Assembly (NCBI GenBank): GCA_023475345.1
Contig: JAMCWD010000050.1
Span: forward strand, 31,481 to 95,480
DNA from: Chloroflexota bacterium
Lineage (GTDB): Bacteria; Vulcanimicrobiota; JAMCWD01
Direction of reading: 5' to 3'
DNA: 64,000 bases
The notes beneath the pieces were generated by a model. The model searched no databases and was not told the DNA's origin. It was given only the letters and a program-made list of their open reading frames with translations. This document shows, in pieces, positions 48,021-57,571 of the stretch (positions are counted from its first letter, which is position 1; each line of letters opens with the position of its first letter). Made by a program: the position numbers and the translations under genes.

Positions 48021-51000
48021 TTACCCCCGGGACGCCGGAGGTCCGGGCGGATTGGGAGCAGGCACGCTTACATCGAAGATATAATTCAGGTCACGGTAAC
48101 AGTAAATCCAGTACCCCTTGCCGGGATCAAGGGTCTTCTCCGTATCCCTTGTATCCACAGCGATATATCTCCCGTTAAGGGCGTCATAGTAAAATACGTA
48201 AGCATAAGCAAGGTTTACCCCGTTATCAATCAGGCCGACTTTGCTCGAAAGTGAATATGTCGTACCCCCGTATTTCAACCCCGTGCTCCCGAAGGAAGCA
48301 GGGCTGGTGAACGGAACACCAAGAGCATTCCATCCTCTGGACAACTGAACTTCGTTCAAGGAGCCGTCATTGTCGGTCCCGATATAAGGTATATTCCTGT
48401 TGATATCGGAACGGAACCAGTAGCCGTAAGTGGTATCCAGAGGCAAATCGCCGGGAGGAACTACCCGGGAATAGCCGTTGCCGGGCAAGAACTTGTATAG
48501 ATAAGGATATGCCCCCAGGTTGGTCAGCGATGTAACCGAAATCTTCGGGAACGATATGAAATTCCATCCTCCCCTGGCAGGCAGGCTCGGCCCGGTGTCG
48601 GGGAAAAGATATATATCCCTGGTTACCGTATTATTTTCAATAACCGTTACGGTGCCCGTAAAAGAATAATACCCGGCGCCGCCGGCCTGAATCGTCTGTG
48701 TGCCGACCTGTACCCCGTCAAGAGTATAAGATCCGTCCGCTCCCGTAGTATTGCTGACCCCGCCGATACGAACAACCGCGCCTTCGATGGGAGCCCCGTC
48801 CGAATTATATACTTTAACGACCCCCGTAACCGAACCGGTCGCAACCAGGCCGGGGGTCATCTGGAAGTTATAAATTGTAGTAGAGCCTCCGGTAATATCG
48901 ACCGTACCCGAATAATTCAAAAACCCGTCCAGGTATGCCGTAATCACCTGGTTGACACCGGCAGAGACATTCGTTATCGTATATTGCCCCGAAGCGCCGG
49001 TCGTCGAGTTCCTGTCCCCGACGGCAACGGTTGCGCCGGATACAGGCTGGCCGTTATCGCTCCTGGTAACGGTCCCCGTAACTGCCCCGGTCTGGCTGTC
49101 CTCAACAGTGAATAAAATCGCCGTCCCGTTCTGGACGCTTGAAGTATCGTACGAAAATTGCGTCCCGCGGAAGCCGGTGCTGTTTTCAACCCCTATAGTG
49201 GCGCTTACCCCTTTATTATAATTGGAATCGCCGAAATCCGTATCGTTATACTGGAATTTTATATTCCCGGTAGTTTCCTCGAGTATGGCCTGGAATGTAA
49301 CGACCGCACTGTTTCCCAGCGTATAGTGCCCGATATTTTCCCATGTTATTACGAGTTTCCGGTTGGGAGAAACCCCCGTTAACGTGGCATATACATTGCC
49401 GGTACCGTCCGTAACATTAAGATCATCCCACCAGGGGCAGATTATGTTGTTCGGCGCCGATGAACTGGGTATCGAAACATTGTCCCAGTAAGAAGAGGAG
49501 CTTGCCGTCCCGAACCATAAGTACCCGTTCGTTGTGATATTTATGCTGGAGTAAACATTCCCGTAAAATGTAAAGTTAAAACCTATGGGTTCATTGACTG
49601 CGTTATCGTCACCCGTCAGGGAAATAATGTCTCCGGAAGCCGGAGTAATCCAGTTATAAACTGCGGGAGTTACGGAATACCTGATCGCGCTTGCTACTAT
49701 GGATACGGGGAAAGTGTTGCTTGCTGTGCCGCTGTTCGAATGAACCGCTACAACGGCGGCGCCGACAATCCCCGCCGGGACGGTACAAACCACCCGGGAG
49801 TCCGACCATGAGGTGTAATTAGCAGCGTTTACATCGCCGGACGTCCCGCTGAATACTACATATCCCGCTCCCTGTGCCGTTTGAAAATTAACCCCGTTAA
49901 CTGTTATAGAATCTCCGCGGGCAAGCTCCTGGGACGGGTAGATGCTCAATATCCTGGGGTCGCTTGACGGCACGTACGTCAGGGAGTTATAGACGTTGGC
50001 CCTGCCCGAAGAGGACATCTTACCGGCGAATTCCGGCCCCGGCTCGACTGAAAACAGGATCCTCGATTTCAACTGGCTGTAACTTTGATTGAGGTTGGAA
50101 AGGCACAGGGCGGCTATTCCCGCAATATGAGGTGTCGCCATCGAAGTGCCGGATTTATAGTCGTAGCCGTTATTCGGGATAGAACTGTATATGCTGACTC
50201 CGGGAGCGGCAAGATCCACCGATTCCGCCCCGTAATTGGAAAAATCTGCAAGGCTATCGATGTTATTGCTTGCGGCCACTGAGATTATATTATCCTGATC
50301 ATAGCTTGAGGGGTAATGCGGATACGTGTCGTTGTTGGCGCCGTCGTTTCCCGCGGCGCACACAAAGAGCATGTTATTGTCCCTGGCCCTGGTTATGGCA
50401 TCACTCAGGGAGCTTGAAAAACCCCCGCCTCCCCAACTGTTGCTTGCTATCCTTACGCCCTTGGATATGGCGTAATCGATACAGGTGATGGCGTCCGAAT
50501 TCGCCCCGCTCCCGCCGCTTGACAGAAATTTTAAAGCCATTATCCTGACGCCGGGCGCAACGCCTATTACTCCCCTGCCGTTATTCCCGACGGCGGCAAT
50601 GGTGCCTGCAACGTGCGTCCCGTGCCCGTTGTCATCCATCGGGTTGCCCGTGCCGGTTATTGCGTTTATCCCGTAAACGTCGTCAATATAGCCGTTGCCG
50701 TCATCATCTATACCATTGCCGGGGATCTCCCCAGGGTTATGCCACATATTCGCGGCAAGGTCTTCGTGATTATAATCGACCCCGGTATCTATAATCGCAA
50801 CGGCCACCGACAAGGAGCCGAGTTGAATATCCCATGCATCGACGGCGTCGATATCCGCTCCGGCGGTGCCTGCCGTGCCCTGGACATCCTGGCCCGTGTT
50901 GTAGAGACCCCAGAGGTAACCGAAATACGTATCGTTGGGGATCATGTCCGCTTTATAAATATAGTTCGGCTCGGCATATTCTATGTTGGGATCGGTTGAC

Positions 51001-51440
51001 AGGCGCTTGACTGCAAGAGGGACAGGCTCGCCCGATTCGATTTTCATCATGCGCGCCCTTATCTCGTTAAAAGCCCTTACCGTTTGAAGACTTATGCCGG
51101 TATTTTTCGAAACTCTCAATAAAGTGCTTTTTGTCTCAGCTTCACTTGCCGTGGACCCCTTGACTTTAATTATTACCTCTCCTGGAACATATTCGGCCCC
51201 TTCCGGTATTGATGCCGATCTTAATTTTTTAGATCCGCCCTGGTCAACGACTCTTCCCGAACTTGCTGAATCAGCAACCGAAGGAGGTGCAGGAGGAGTC
51301 ATCAACGCCGTCTCTCCTGCTGCTCCCCCGCCGGAGGCTCCGCCTCCACAACCGGAAAATACAGCCGCTATAAAAACGAGCAAGATTATCAACAGCAGGG
51401 CTTTTGATGTTACTTCCATCCGTATATTTTTATTTTTCAT
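48021..51440 (-). CDS. Subtilisin-like (S8) serine protease lipoprotein
   Basis: The 1139-residue protein starts with a lipoprotein signal ending FIAAVFSGC (acylated C31). After a prodomain (EGAEYVPGEVIIKVK) comes the S8 catalytic domain with D218 in AIIDTGVDYNHEDL, H273 in NGHGTHVAGT and S433 in GTSMATPHIAG; the triad is complete. An IPT/TIG-like domain (DPRILSIYPSQELARGDSIT), a jelly-roll-like region, two carboxypeptidase-regulatory-like modules (GAVTGTVTRSDNGQPVSGAT, GSVTGVVKVYNSDGAPIEGA) and a beta-rich C-terminus follow. It is probably surface exposed. ATG 51440 is preferred over the long upstream frame; ATG 51419 is possible. Another lipoprotein gene lies just upstream. Confidence 0.88.
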   Translation of the reverse strand: MKNKNIRMEVTSKALLLIILLVFIAAVFSGCGGGASGGGAAGETALMTPPAPPSVADSASSGRVVDQGGSKKLRSASIPEGAEYVPGEVIIKVKGSTASEAETKSTLLRVSKNTGISLQTVRAFNEIRARMMKIESGEPVPLAVKRLSTDPNIEYAEPNYIYKADMIPNDTYFGYLWGLYNTGQDVQGTAGTAGADIDAVDAWDIQLGSLSVAVAIIDTGVDYNHEDLAANMWHNPGEIPGNGIDDDGNGYIDDVYGINAITGTGNPMDDNGHGTHVAGTIAAVGNNGRGVIGVAPGVRIMALKFLSSGGSGANSDAITCIDYAISKGVRIASNSWGGGGFSSSLSDAITRARDNNMLFVCAAGNDGANNDTYPHYPSSYDQDNIISVAASNNIDSLADFSNYGAESVDLAAPGVSIYSSIPNNGYDYKSGTSMATPHIAGIAALCLSNLNQSYSQLKSRILFSVEPGPEFAGKMSSSGRANVYNSLTYVPSSDPRILSIYPSQELARGDSITVNGVNFQTAQGAGYVVFSGTSGDVNAANYTSWSDSRVVCTVPAGIVGAAVVAVHSNSGTASNTFPVSIVASAIRYSVTPAVYNWITPASGDIISLTGDDNAVNEPIGFNFTFYGNVYSSINITTNGYLWFGTASSSSYWDNVSIPSSSAPNNIICPWWDDLNVTDGTGNVYATLTGVSPNRKLVITWENIGHYTLGNSAVVTFQAILEETTGNIKFQYNDTDFGDSNYNKGVSATIGVENSTGFRGTQFSYDTSSVQNGTAILFTVEDSQTGAVTGTVTRSDNGQPVSGATVAVGDRNSTTGASGQYTITNVSAGVNQVITAYLDGFLNYSGTVDITGGSTTIYNFQMTPGLVATGSVTGVVKVYNSDGAPIEGAVVRIGGVSNTTGADGSYTLDGVQVGTQTIQAGGAGYYSFTGTVTVIENNTVTRDIYLFPDTGPSLPARGGWNFISFPKISVTSLTNLGAYPYLYKFLPGNGYSRVVPPGDLPLDTTYGYWFRSDINRNIPYIGTDNDGSLNEVQLSRGWNALGVPFTSPASFGSTGLKYGGTTYSLSSKVGLIDNGVNLAYAYVFYYDALNGRYIAVDTRDTEKTLDPGKGYWIYCYRDLNYIFDVSVPAPNPPGPPASRG

Positions 51441-51469
51441 ACATGACTCTTTCTCGGGCCAGCCCGCCT

Positions 51470-52435
51470 TCACTGCCCCCATTGATCGAAAGGTAAACCG
51501 GGAAACTCTCCCCACGAAGTCGGGACCATCTCGATATCCTGAGTTTCTGCACCCCCGTCGCCGACTGAGCCTGATGAATATGCAGCCGTAAAATAACCGT
51601 CTTTCAGACATTTCAATTCATAATCCCTGTCCGCGACGAGAATAACGGAGTACGAGCCGTCGGCTCCCGTCGATACCTCGATCACCTGGCTTTGATACTG
51701 CGGATCCGATGGGATAAACCGAACACTTGCCCCCTGTACCGGGGAACCTGTAGTTGATGAAGTAACGACTCCCGAACAGGCGCCTGTCGCCTGTACAACG
51801 GGGTTCATCGTGAAATCGCGGGTTGCCGTAATGCCCGACGCTACAGGCACCGTTGAGGAATAAAATTCATATTGAGGTCTTGTCCCGGTTATCGTCTGTG
51901 TCCCGCTCCCTACGGGAACCCCGGCGATACTGTAAGTCCCCGCAGCGTCCGTTATACCACGCAAGTCCCCTATCGCCACGGTAACATCGGCAACAGGAAC
52001 GCCGCTGCCCGAATCGCTCACCGTGCCTTCAACCGTTGCAGCATCTGTCGAAATCAGCCTCACGGTGTAGTCAAGCAATTCGCCCGATTCAACAGTTACG
52101 GTACCGGTAAAGGGATAATATCCGGGAGCCTCCGCCAGTATTGTTTTTTCACCCGGTTGTATTCCGGCGATGCTGTACCAGCCGCCGTTGTCGGAAGTGA
52201 AAGATGACTGGTCAACCGAGACATCGACTCCTACGATAATGCCGTCGTTCCCGTAATCGCGGACGGTGCCTGAAATTGTGCCCGTCGTCTGGCCGGAGGC
52301 GCCGCCTCCCCCTCCTCCGCCGCCACAACCGACGCAAACGAAGGCGGCAAATGAGATCAGAACGAACACAATAAAATACCTGCCGGGATTCGATACTACT
52401 TTTTTACTTTTTTTAATATCCATTTTTTTCAGCAT
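51470..52435 (-). CDS. Lipoprotein with carboxypeptidase-regulatory-like domains
   Basis: The 321-residue protein has a lipoprotein signal (FVLISFAAFVCVGC, acylated C37) and a glycine-rich linker. Three beta-sandwich modules of the carboxypeptidase-regulatory type follow: GTISGTVRDYGNDGIIVGVD, ATVEGTVSDSGSGVPVADVT and GACSGVVTSSTTGSPVQGAS. It has no catalytic domain. The modules closely resemble those in the downstream protease lipoprotein, 29 bases away, so the two probably act together at the cell surface. No clear Shine-Dalgarno site is seen, so the start is uncertain by a few codons. Confidence 0.78.
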   Translation of the reverse strand: MLKKMDIKKSKKVVSNPGRYFIVFVLISFAAFVCVGCGGGGGGGGASGQTTGTISGTVRDYGNDGIIVGVDVSVDQSSFTSDNGGWYSIAGIQPGEKTILAEAPGYYPFTGTVTVESGELLDYTVRLISTDAATVEGTVSDSGSGVPVADVTVAIGDLRGITDAAGTYSIAGVPVGSGTQTITGTRPQYEFYSSTVPVASGITATRDFTMNPVVQATGACSGVVTSSTTGSPVQGASVRFIPSDPQYQSQVIEVSTGADGSYSVILVADRDYELKCLKDGYFTAAYSSGSVGDGGAETQDIEMVPTSWGEFPGLPFDQWGQ

Positions 52436-52643
52436 AATAAACGGGACTGCCTTACTTATATAATAATACTATTACACAACCCCGTTTTCAACCGCTTTTA
52501 TAACCAATTTCAATGGTTTGTTCATAGTCCTAACGAAGTAATCTTGTTATTCTTACTTTCATGTCCAAAATAAAAGGGATTTCGGAGCTTAATGTTGTAT
52601 CGGATATGGCCGGGAAATCCCGAATAATTTCAAGCGAGAAAAA

Positions 52644-53450
52644 ATGAATCCCAAAAAAAAGATAAGCGTTAATGATTTGAAGGGGATCTCCGAAACGTTA
52701 CTGCCGACGGTTTATTTCAGGGCTAAGGAATCCCGGATGGCCGACGGCATTCTAAAAGACCCGGAAGCTGAAAAGCTAATCGAGCAAATCGATTATGATT
52801 TTTCCAGGCGCGATCACTGGATAACCCAGCTCGGCGTCGCATGCAGGACAGAAATTTTCGACAATGCAGTCAGAAAATTCCTTAAAAAACATCCCCGCGG
52901 AACCGTCGTAAACCTGGGAGCGGGGCTGGATACAAGATTCACGAGGCTCGATAACGGCAGGGTTACGTGGTACGAGCTTGACCTTCCCGAAGTGATAAAT
53001 ATCCGGAAAAAATTCTTTGCGGAATCCGAACGGTACAGGTTCATCCCTAAATCGGCAGTTGATTTTTCATGGATTAAGGAGATTAAAGAAAAAAACAACA
53101 TCCTCTTCGTAGCCGAAGGCTTTTTAATGTACCTGGACAGGAAAGACGTAAAAAAAATACTTCTGAAAATAGCGGACAATTTTCCAGGCATGCATATTTT
53201 GCTTGAAACGATAGGCCCTATGACCATCAAGTTCAATTACAAGAAAGCCGTTGCGGAAAACATAGCTCCTTTCAAATGGGGAGTCCCGACTGTAAAGGAA
53301 CTGGAGCGATGGAAGAAATTCGAAGTTATCGAGGAATGGTCGATACTGGATTTCCATAAGGACAGGTGGAAATTCTTAAGTCAGTTCGAGGATCTGTTGA
53401 AGGACTGGTTTTTTACAAAGATCGGCCTTGTGAAAATAATACCGGAATGA
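52644..53450 (+). CDS. Class I SAM-dependent O-methyltransferase (LCM family)
   Basis: The 268-residue protein matches the leucine carboxyl methyltransferase/PPM family, often linked to small-molecule O-methylation. It has an N-terminal YFRAKESRMADGI segment, a RRDHWITQLGVACRTEIFDN region, the SAM motif VVNLGAGLDTRFTRL, and WYELDLPEVI with the acidic residue that binds the ribose. A later VAEGFLMYL motif is also typical. It stands alone, with lipoproteins on the other strand to the left and the dcw cluster to the right. The substrate is unknown. Confidence 0.87.
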   Translation: MNPKKKISVNDLKGISETLLPTVYFRAKESRMADGILKDPEAEKLIEQIDYDFSRRDHWITQLGVACRTEIFDNAVRKFLKKHPRGTVVNLGAGLDTRFTRLDNGRVTWYELDLPEVINIRKKFFAESERYRFIPKSAVDFSWIKEIKEKNNILFVAEGFLMYLDRKDVKKILLKIADNFPGMHILLETIGPMTIKFNYKKAVAENIAPFKWGVPTVKELERWKKFEVIEEWSILDFHKDRWKFLSQFEDLLKDWFFTKIGLVKIIPE

Positions 53451-53758
53451 TTTGATCCGTGCTGTTCATCGGGATAAGCGAATCGTAATAAATTCCGCAG
53501 ATCCGCCCCCTGAAAATCAGGTTTATGATCTTAATTGTCAAAATCATGTCAAATTCTTGAAAACCGGTCCGGTTTTTGGCATTTTAATTGCTTGGAAGAT
53601 ACACCTATATATTCGGATAATATTTTGGGGAAATTAACTATATGCAGACCTTTCTGGCAGAATATACCTTGATATAATTACTCCCTGTGATATAATTGTA
53701 ATTGTCAATCGAGGGCAGGCTATAGTCAAAATTATGAAGAAGATGGCAAAAAATTGAA
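53451..53758. other. Gap before the dcw cluster
   Basis: These 308 bases hold no convincing gene; a 61-codon frame from 53452 has no ribosome-binding site and no recognisable sequence. The right part carries the mraZ promoter. I looked for repeated MraZ-type boxes and saw none that is clear. Confidence 0.5.
53669..53696 (+). promoter_or_regulatory. Candidate promoter of the dcw cluster
   Basis: TTGATA (53669-53674), 16 bases, then a perfect TATAAT (53691-53696). Transcription would start near 53703, about 55 bases before mraZ. Confidence 0.65.
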
Positions 53759-54232
53759 ATGCTGAACATAACTAAACAAATAAATATAAACTTCTCCGGT
53801 GAGTTCGAATATTCTCTCGGCTCAAACGGCAGGCTGGTTCTTCCCAAGCCTCTTCGCGAACAGCTCAACTATTTCGACTCCTTATATTTAAGTTACGGCA
53901 TCAACGCCCCCTGTATATGGCTACTTCCAGGCGACGAGCTCCCTCTCCTGCTGGAAAAGCTCAAAGCAGCAATCCCCATAACAGATAAGCGGGCACAGCA
54001 ATATCTAAGGATGCTCTCTTCTTCATCGGTAAAAGTAAAAATGGATTCGATGGGCCGCATAATCATCCCGGAGCATCTCCGCAAGTACGCGGGCATAAGC
54101 TCCGGTGAATGCGTGATCCTCGGAGTCATGGACCGTTGTGAGATATGGGATAAAGAAACATGGCAAAAACTCGTTCAGGAAAGCGACCTTTCAGAACTGG
54201 CAGAAAATGTATTTGAAAATTACCGGATATGA
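53759..54232 (+). CDS. mraZ: Transcriptional regulator MraZ
   Basis: The 157-residue protein has two AbrB/SpoVT-like halves: FSGEFEYSLGSNGRLVLPKP, then MDSMGRIIIPEHLRKYAGI. It is the conserved first gene of the division and cell-wall cluster and in other bacteria represses that cluster by binding repeated boxes upstream of itself. The gene overlaps rsmH by 4 bases (ATGA), the usual arrangement. Confidence 0.93.
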   Translation: MLNITKQININFSGEFEYSLGSNGRLVLPKPLREQLNYFDSLYLSYGINAPCIWLLPGDELPLLLEKLKAAIPITDKRAQQYLRMLSSSSVKVKMDSMGRIIIPEHLRKYAGISSGECVILGVMDRCEIWDKETWQKLVQESDLSELAENVFENYRI

Positions 54233-55143
54233 CGCACATACCGGTAATGGCGGAGGAGGTGTTAAAATATCTCCCTTGGGCAGAAGGGAAGGTAATACTT
54301 GACCTGACGCTTGGAATGGGGGGATATGCAAAAACATTTCTGGAGAATTCCGGGACTGTTTTTTTTATTGGAGTGGATCTCGATGAGGAAGCCCTGGAAA
54401 TAGCGGAAAACAACCTGAAAGACTTCCACAACAAAATCCTCATCAGGGAAAATTTCAAAAACATACCGGCCATATTGGAAAAGGCCGGAGTTGAAAAGGT
54501 TGACGGTATTCTCGGTGATCTCGGACTTTCCAGCTTACAACTGGATGCCACGGAAAAAGGATTTTCATACAGGGGCGGTTTGCTTGATATGAGATTCAGT
54601 AAACTGGGGCAGAATGAAACAGCGAAGGACCTGGTCAACAGGCTTCCCGAAAGGGAGCTTGCCGATCTTATTTATAAATACAGCCAGGAGAAATATTCCA
54701 GGCGGATAGCATCGGCCATAGTCCGCGAAAGAAGAAGCGGCGAAATCACCGATGCAAAGCGCCTTTCGGACATCATCGTAAAAAGCATCCCCGCCGTTGC
54801 AAGGCACGGGAAGATCCACGCCGCGACAAAGACGTTCATGGCGCTCAGGATGGCCGTAAACATGGAGCTTGAAAATTTACAGGAGATGCTCCCGCTTGCA
54901 TGGGAAGCTCTGAAGCCCGGCGGCAGGATGGTTATACTTGCTTATCACAGCATGGAAGACCGCATAGTCAAAAATTTCATGAGAGAACGCAGGGCAAAAA
55001 AGAAATGTGCATTTGACGGGATACACGATCTTATCATGCTTACTCCCTCCCCTGTCCGGCCCGGCGACGATGAAATCGCAAGGAACCCGAGAAGCAGGAG
55101 CGCCCGCTTGAGGGCAGCCGAAAAAATTTCAGGAGGTGACTGA
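54229..55143 (+). CDS. rsmH: 16S rRNA (cytosine-1402-N4)-methyltransferase
   Basis: The 304-residue protein begins with the RsmH signature HIPVMAEEVLKYL and the SAM motif LDLTLGMGGYAKTFL. It continues with DGILGDLGLSSLQLD, GFSYRGGLLDMRF, and AYHSMEDRIVKNFM near the C-terminus. It methylates C1402 in the ribosomal decoding centre. ATG overlaps the mraZ stop. Its end holds the AGGAGG used by ftsL. Confidence 0.96.
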   Translation: MTHIPVMAEEVLKYLPWAEGKVILDLTLGMGGYAKTFLENSGTVFFIGVDLDEEALEIAENNLKDFHNKILIRENFKNIPAILEKAGVEKVDGILGDLGLSSLQLDATEKGFSYRGGLLDMRFSKLGQNETAKDLVNRLPERELADLIYKYSQEKYSRRIASAIVRERRSGEITDAKRLSDIIVKSIPAVARHGKIHAATKTFMALRMAVNMELENLQEMLPLAWEALKPGGRMVILAYHSMEDRIVKNFMRERRAKKKCAFDGIHDLIMLTPSPVRPGDDEIARNPRSRSARLRAAEKISGGD

Positions 55144-55144
55144 G

Positions 55145-55519
55145 TTGGAGGCATTGGCTTATAAGGAAACAGTCGTCAGGAAACCCGTTCAACAGATGTC
55201 CGAGGCCCGGTACATCTCCAGGGCGATCCGCAGGAAGCGCATCATGATACAGGTTTTATTAATTACAGCCATCTCAATCTTCTCCACCCTGTACCTTGTC
55301 GAATGTGTCAAAGGGCTCAATTACCAGCAGAAAACGATTAATTACACGCTCCAGCTTAACCAACTCGACAAGCAATGTGAAGAAGTGGATGCACGGCTTG
55401 CAGAGCTTCGCAACCTGGGCAGGCTCGAGGCCGAGGCGAAAAAGCTGGGGATGGTCTATCCCAAACGACATAAGTTCCTGGATTTTTCCAATAACAGGCT
55501 GAGTTTATATACGGAATAG
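55145..55519 (+). CDS. ftsL: Cell division protein FtsL-like
   Basis: The 124-residue bitopic membrane protein has a basic N-terminus, one membrane helix (IQVLLITAISIFSTLYLVECV) and an external coiled coil (LNQLDKQCEEVDARLAELRN). A region like LEAEAKKLGMVYPKRHKF follows, as in FtsL/FtsB-type proteins that bridge the septal synthase complex. I place the start at TTG 55145, 8 bases after a perfect AGGAGG that lies in rsmH; a GTG at 55136 would overlap that site. Sequence conservation is low in this family, so the identification rests mainly on position and layout. Confidence 0.82.
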   Translation: MEALAYKETVVRKPVQQMSEARYISRAIRRKRIMIQVLLITAISIFSTLYLVECVKGLNYQQKTINYTLQLNQLDKQCEEVDARLAELRNLGRLEAEAKKLGMVYPKRHKFLDFSNNRLSLYTE

Positions 55520-55552
55520 CGGAGATTCTTCCGGGAGGGAAACGGGCAGAGG

Positions 55553-56545
55553 ATGAACTGGGATAAGAATATAAAAAACAGGTTGTGGCGTACGCTGGCG
55601 ATATTTCTCACCATCGCGGTTTTTTTATCCGCCGCACTTTTCAATGCCCAGATCCTCAAAGGCCAGGAATACAAGCAGCTTGCCAAAGTCCAGAGGACTG
55701 ACAGGATCAGATCATTATACCTGAGAGGCTCCATATACGACAGGAACAGGAACCTCCTGGCCGAAAGCACCAACCGCCCTTCGCTCGCCGCCCACCCGTA
55801 CAGGATGCGGAATCCCCGCCTCGTGGGCAGGGTGCTGTCAAACGCTTTGAACCTGGACGAGAAAAAAATTATCGAAATTTTAACATCGCCTCCCGAAGTA
55901 ACGGAAGTCAAAAGAAACGTCGATTTAAAGATGCAGCAAAAATTTGCGCTTGCCAAAAAGAGGTTCCCGACAGCTTTGAAAGGCATTTTCCTTACCCCGG
56001 TGGGCGACGGCACATCGCTGCCTTCCCTTGTCGCAAATCCTGATAAAATCAGGGACCGGCGCCTGGCGGCGAAGCTGCTTGCAGAGACTATGGGCTTCAA
56101 AGAAAAAGAGACTTTCGAAAACCTCCGCAACATAAACAAGTTCGTTTACCTTTCATACAAGATGAGTTACAATCTTGAAAACAAATTCAAAATAGCTAAA
56201 GAAAAATACCGCCTGCAACTAAAAGACGTATTCGCCGTAGAGGAAGAATCGGGCAAAAGGATATATCCCAAGGGGACTCTTGCCGGGCATATCATGGGAT
56301 TTTCTGGCTTCGACGACAAGGGGATGTCCGGTGTTGAGTTGAGCTTCAACCCACAGCTTAAAGGCGGAGCCAGCTACGCGCTGGCGGAAGTTGACCCGCT
56401 CGGGAGGCTGCTGCCGGGAAGCAAGATACTGCGCAAGCCCGGCGCCACTTCGCTCAACCTCGTCCTTACAATAGACGAGTATATTCAATACCAGGCGGAA
56501 AGAGAGCTTCTGGCCGTCCCTTCAGTCGCAACATTTATCAGGTAA
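55553..56545 (+). CDS. ftsI: FtsI/PBP2-type transpeptidase, N-terminal part (gene interrupted by TAA)
   Basis: The first 330 codons encode the N-terminal half of the septal peptidoglycan transpeptidase. They give a short cytoplasmic tail, a membrane helix (LAIFLTIAVFLSAALFNAQIL) and the penicillin-binding-protein dimerisation domain (RGSIYDRNRNLLAESTNRPS, GHIMGFSGFDDKGMSGVEL). The stretch LVLTIDEYIQYQAERELLA normally leads into the transpeptidase domain, but the frame then reads VPSVATFIR and stops at TAA 56543-56545. The rest of the gene continues in the same frame from 56546. It sits in the correct place between ftsL and murE. See the companion entry. Confidence 0.85.
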   Translation: MNWDKNIKNRLWRTLAIFLTIAVFLSAALFNAQILKGQEYKQLAKVQRTDRIRSLYLRGSIYDRNRNLLAESTNRPSLAAHPYRMRNPRLVGRVLSNALNLDEKKIIEILTSPPEVTEVKRNVDLKMQQKFALAKKRFPTALKGIFLTPVGDGTSLPSLVANPDKIRDRRLAAKLLAETMGFKEKETFENLRNINKFVYLSYKMSYNLENKFKIAKEKYRLQLKDVFAVEEESGKRIYPKGTLAGHIMGFSGFDDKGMSGVELSFNPQLKGGASYALAEVDPLGRLLPGSKILRKPGATSLNLVLTIDEYIQYQAERELLAVPSVATFIR

Positions 56546-56557
56546 CTTTTTATTGTC

Positions 56558-57571
56558 ATGAACGCAAGGACGGGAGAAATCCTTGCAATGACAAATTACC
56601 CGCTTTTCAATCCGGGGAAATCAGGCAAATTGACAAGTCTTTATCCCGCCATGAACCGTTGTATCGGCGAAGTTTACGAGCCGGGCAGCACGTTGAAAGT
56701 ATTCACCGTTGCAGCGGGGCTGGATTCGGGCCTTGTAAAGCAGACAGACACTTTCACAGCAGGCGGCACGATAACTGTTGACGGGTGGCCCATAGCCAAC
56801 GCCAATGACGGCTTCGGTGCCAATTCAATGGAGAAGCCCAGGGACATACTCACATATTCTTTCAATGTAGGCGCCGCCAGCATAGGGCTCAGAATGCAGA
56901 GCAAAAAACCGGGGATAGTAAGCGCTTACCTGAAGCGCTTCGGGTTCGGGCATACGACAGGGATCGATCTCCCCGGCGAGCAGAGCGGCATCATGCCTGC
57001 CGACAATGAAATAAGGCCGATCAATGTTGCTACAATGTCATTCGGGCAGGGGATATCGGTAACCCCGCTCCAGTTGATATCGGGCTACCAGGCCATAGCA
57101 AACGACGGCGTGAGGATGCGCCCGTTGATAGCCAGGGAGCTTATTGACAAGAACGGTTCGGTAGCATTAACATATCATCCCGAAAAGATCGGTGAGCCCA
57201 TAACTCCCGAAACTGCGGGGGTTATTAAAAGTTACCTGATAAATGTTGCGACTGAAGGGACGGCCAAGAAAGCACAGATTAAAGGATATATAATCGGCGG
57301 AAAAACAGGAACCGCACAGATCCCGCTTCCTACAGGCGGTTATGATTCCGGTAATTATGTAGCGTCATTCGTCGGGTTTGCGCCAGCAGACGATCCGAAA
57401 CTTGTGATCCTCGTGAAAGTCGATGCTCCGAAAGGTTGTGCTTACGGCGGAGTCGTTGCGGCGCCCATATTCAGCAGGCTGGCACGCGCATCGTTGCTCC
57501 ACATGAATATATCACCTGATGACAATATTACAAACAACAAATACGGAGGAGCAGTTAATGCGACTGAGTAG
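56558..57571 (+). CDS. ftsI: FtsI/PBP2-type transpeptidase, C-terminal catalytic part
   Basis: These 337 codons encode the catalytic half of the same protein. They start at MNARTGEILAMTNYP and carry all penicillin-binding motifs: STLK in EPGSTLKVF (acylated serine), SFN in TYSFNVGAAS and KTG in GGKTGTAQ. It has no signal or membrane segment of its own and no good ribosome-binding site before ATG 56558, so as a separate protein it could not reach the septum. It overlaps murE by 14 bases. A frameshifted single gene, or a sequence error, is the most likely explanation. Confidence 0.85.
   Translation: MNARTGEILAMTNYPLFNPGKSGKLTSLYPAMNRCIGEVYEPGSTLKVFTVAAGLDSGLVKQTDTFTAGGTITVDGWPIANANDGFGANSMEKPRDILTYSFNVGAASIGLRMQSKKPGIVSAYLKRFGFGHTTGIDLPGEQSGIMPADNEIRPINVATMSFGQGISVTPLQLISGYQAIANDGVRMRPLIARELIDKNGSVALTYHPEKIGEPITPETAGVIKSYLINVATEGTAKKAQIKGYIIGGKTGTAQIPLPTGGYDSGNYVASFVGFAPADDPKLVILVKVDAPKGCAYGGVVAAPIFSRLARASLLHMNISPDDNITNNKYGGAVNATE

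Noticed and set aside
53452..53637. 61-codon frame downstream of the LCM-type methyltransferase
   Set aside because: It has no ribosome-binding site and no recognisable sequence, and overlaps the run-up to the dcw promoter.
56543..56545. Stop-codon recoding (selenocysteine or pyrrolysine) to explain the TAA in ftsI
   Set aside because: Those systems use TGA or TAG, and the residues before the stop do not match the family, which fits a frameshift better.
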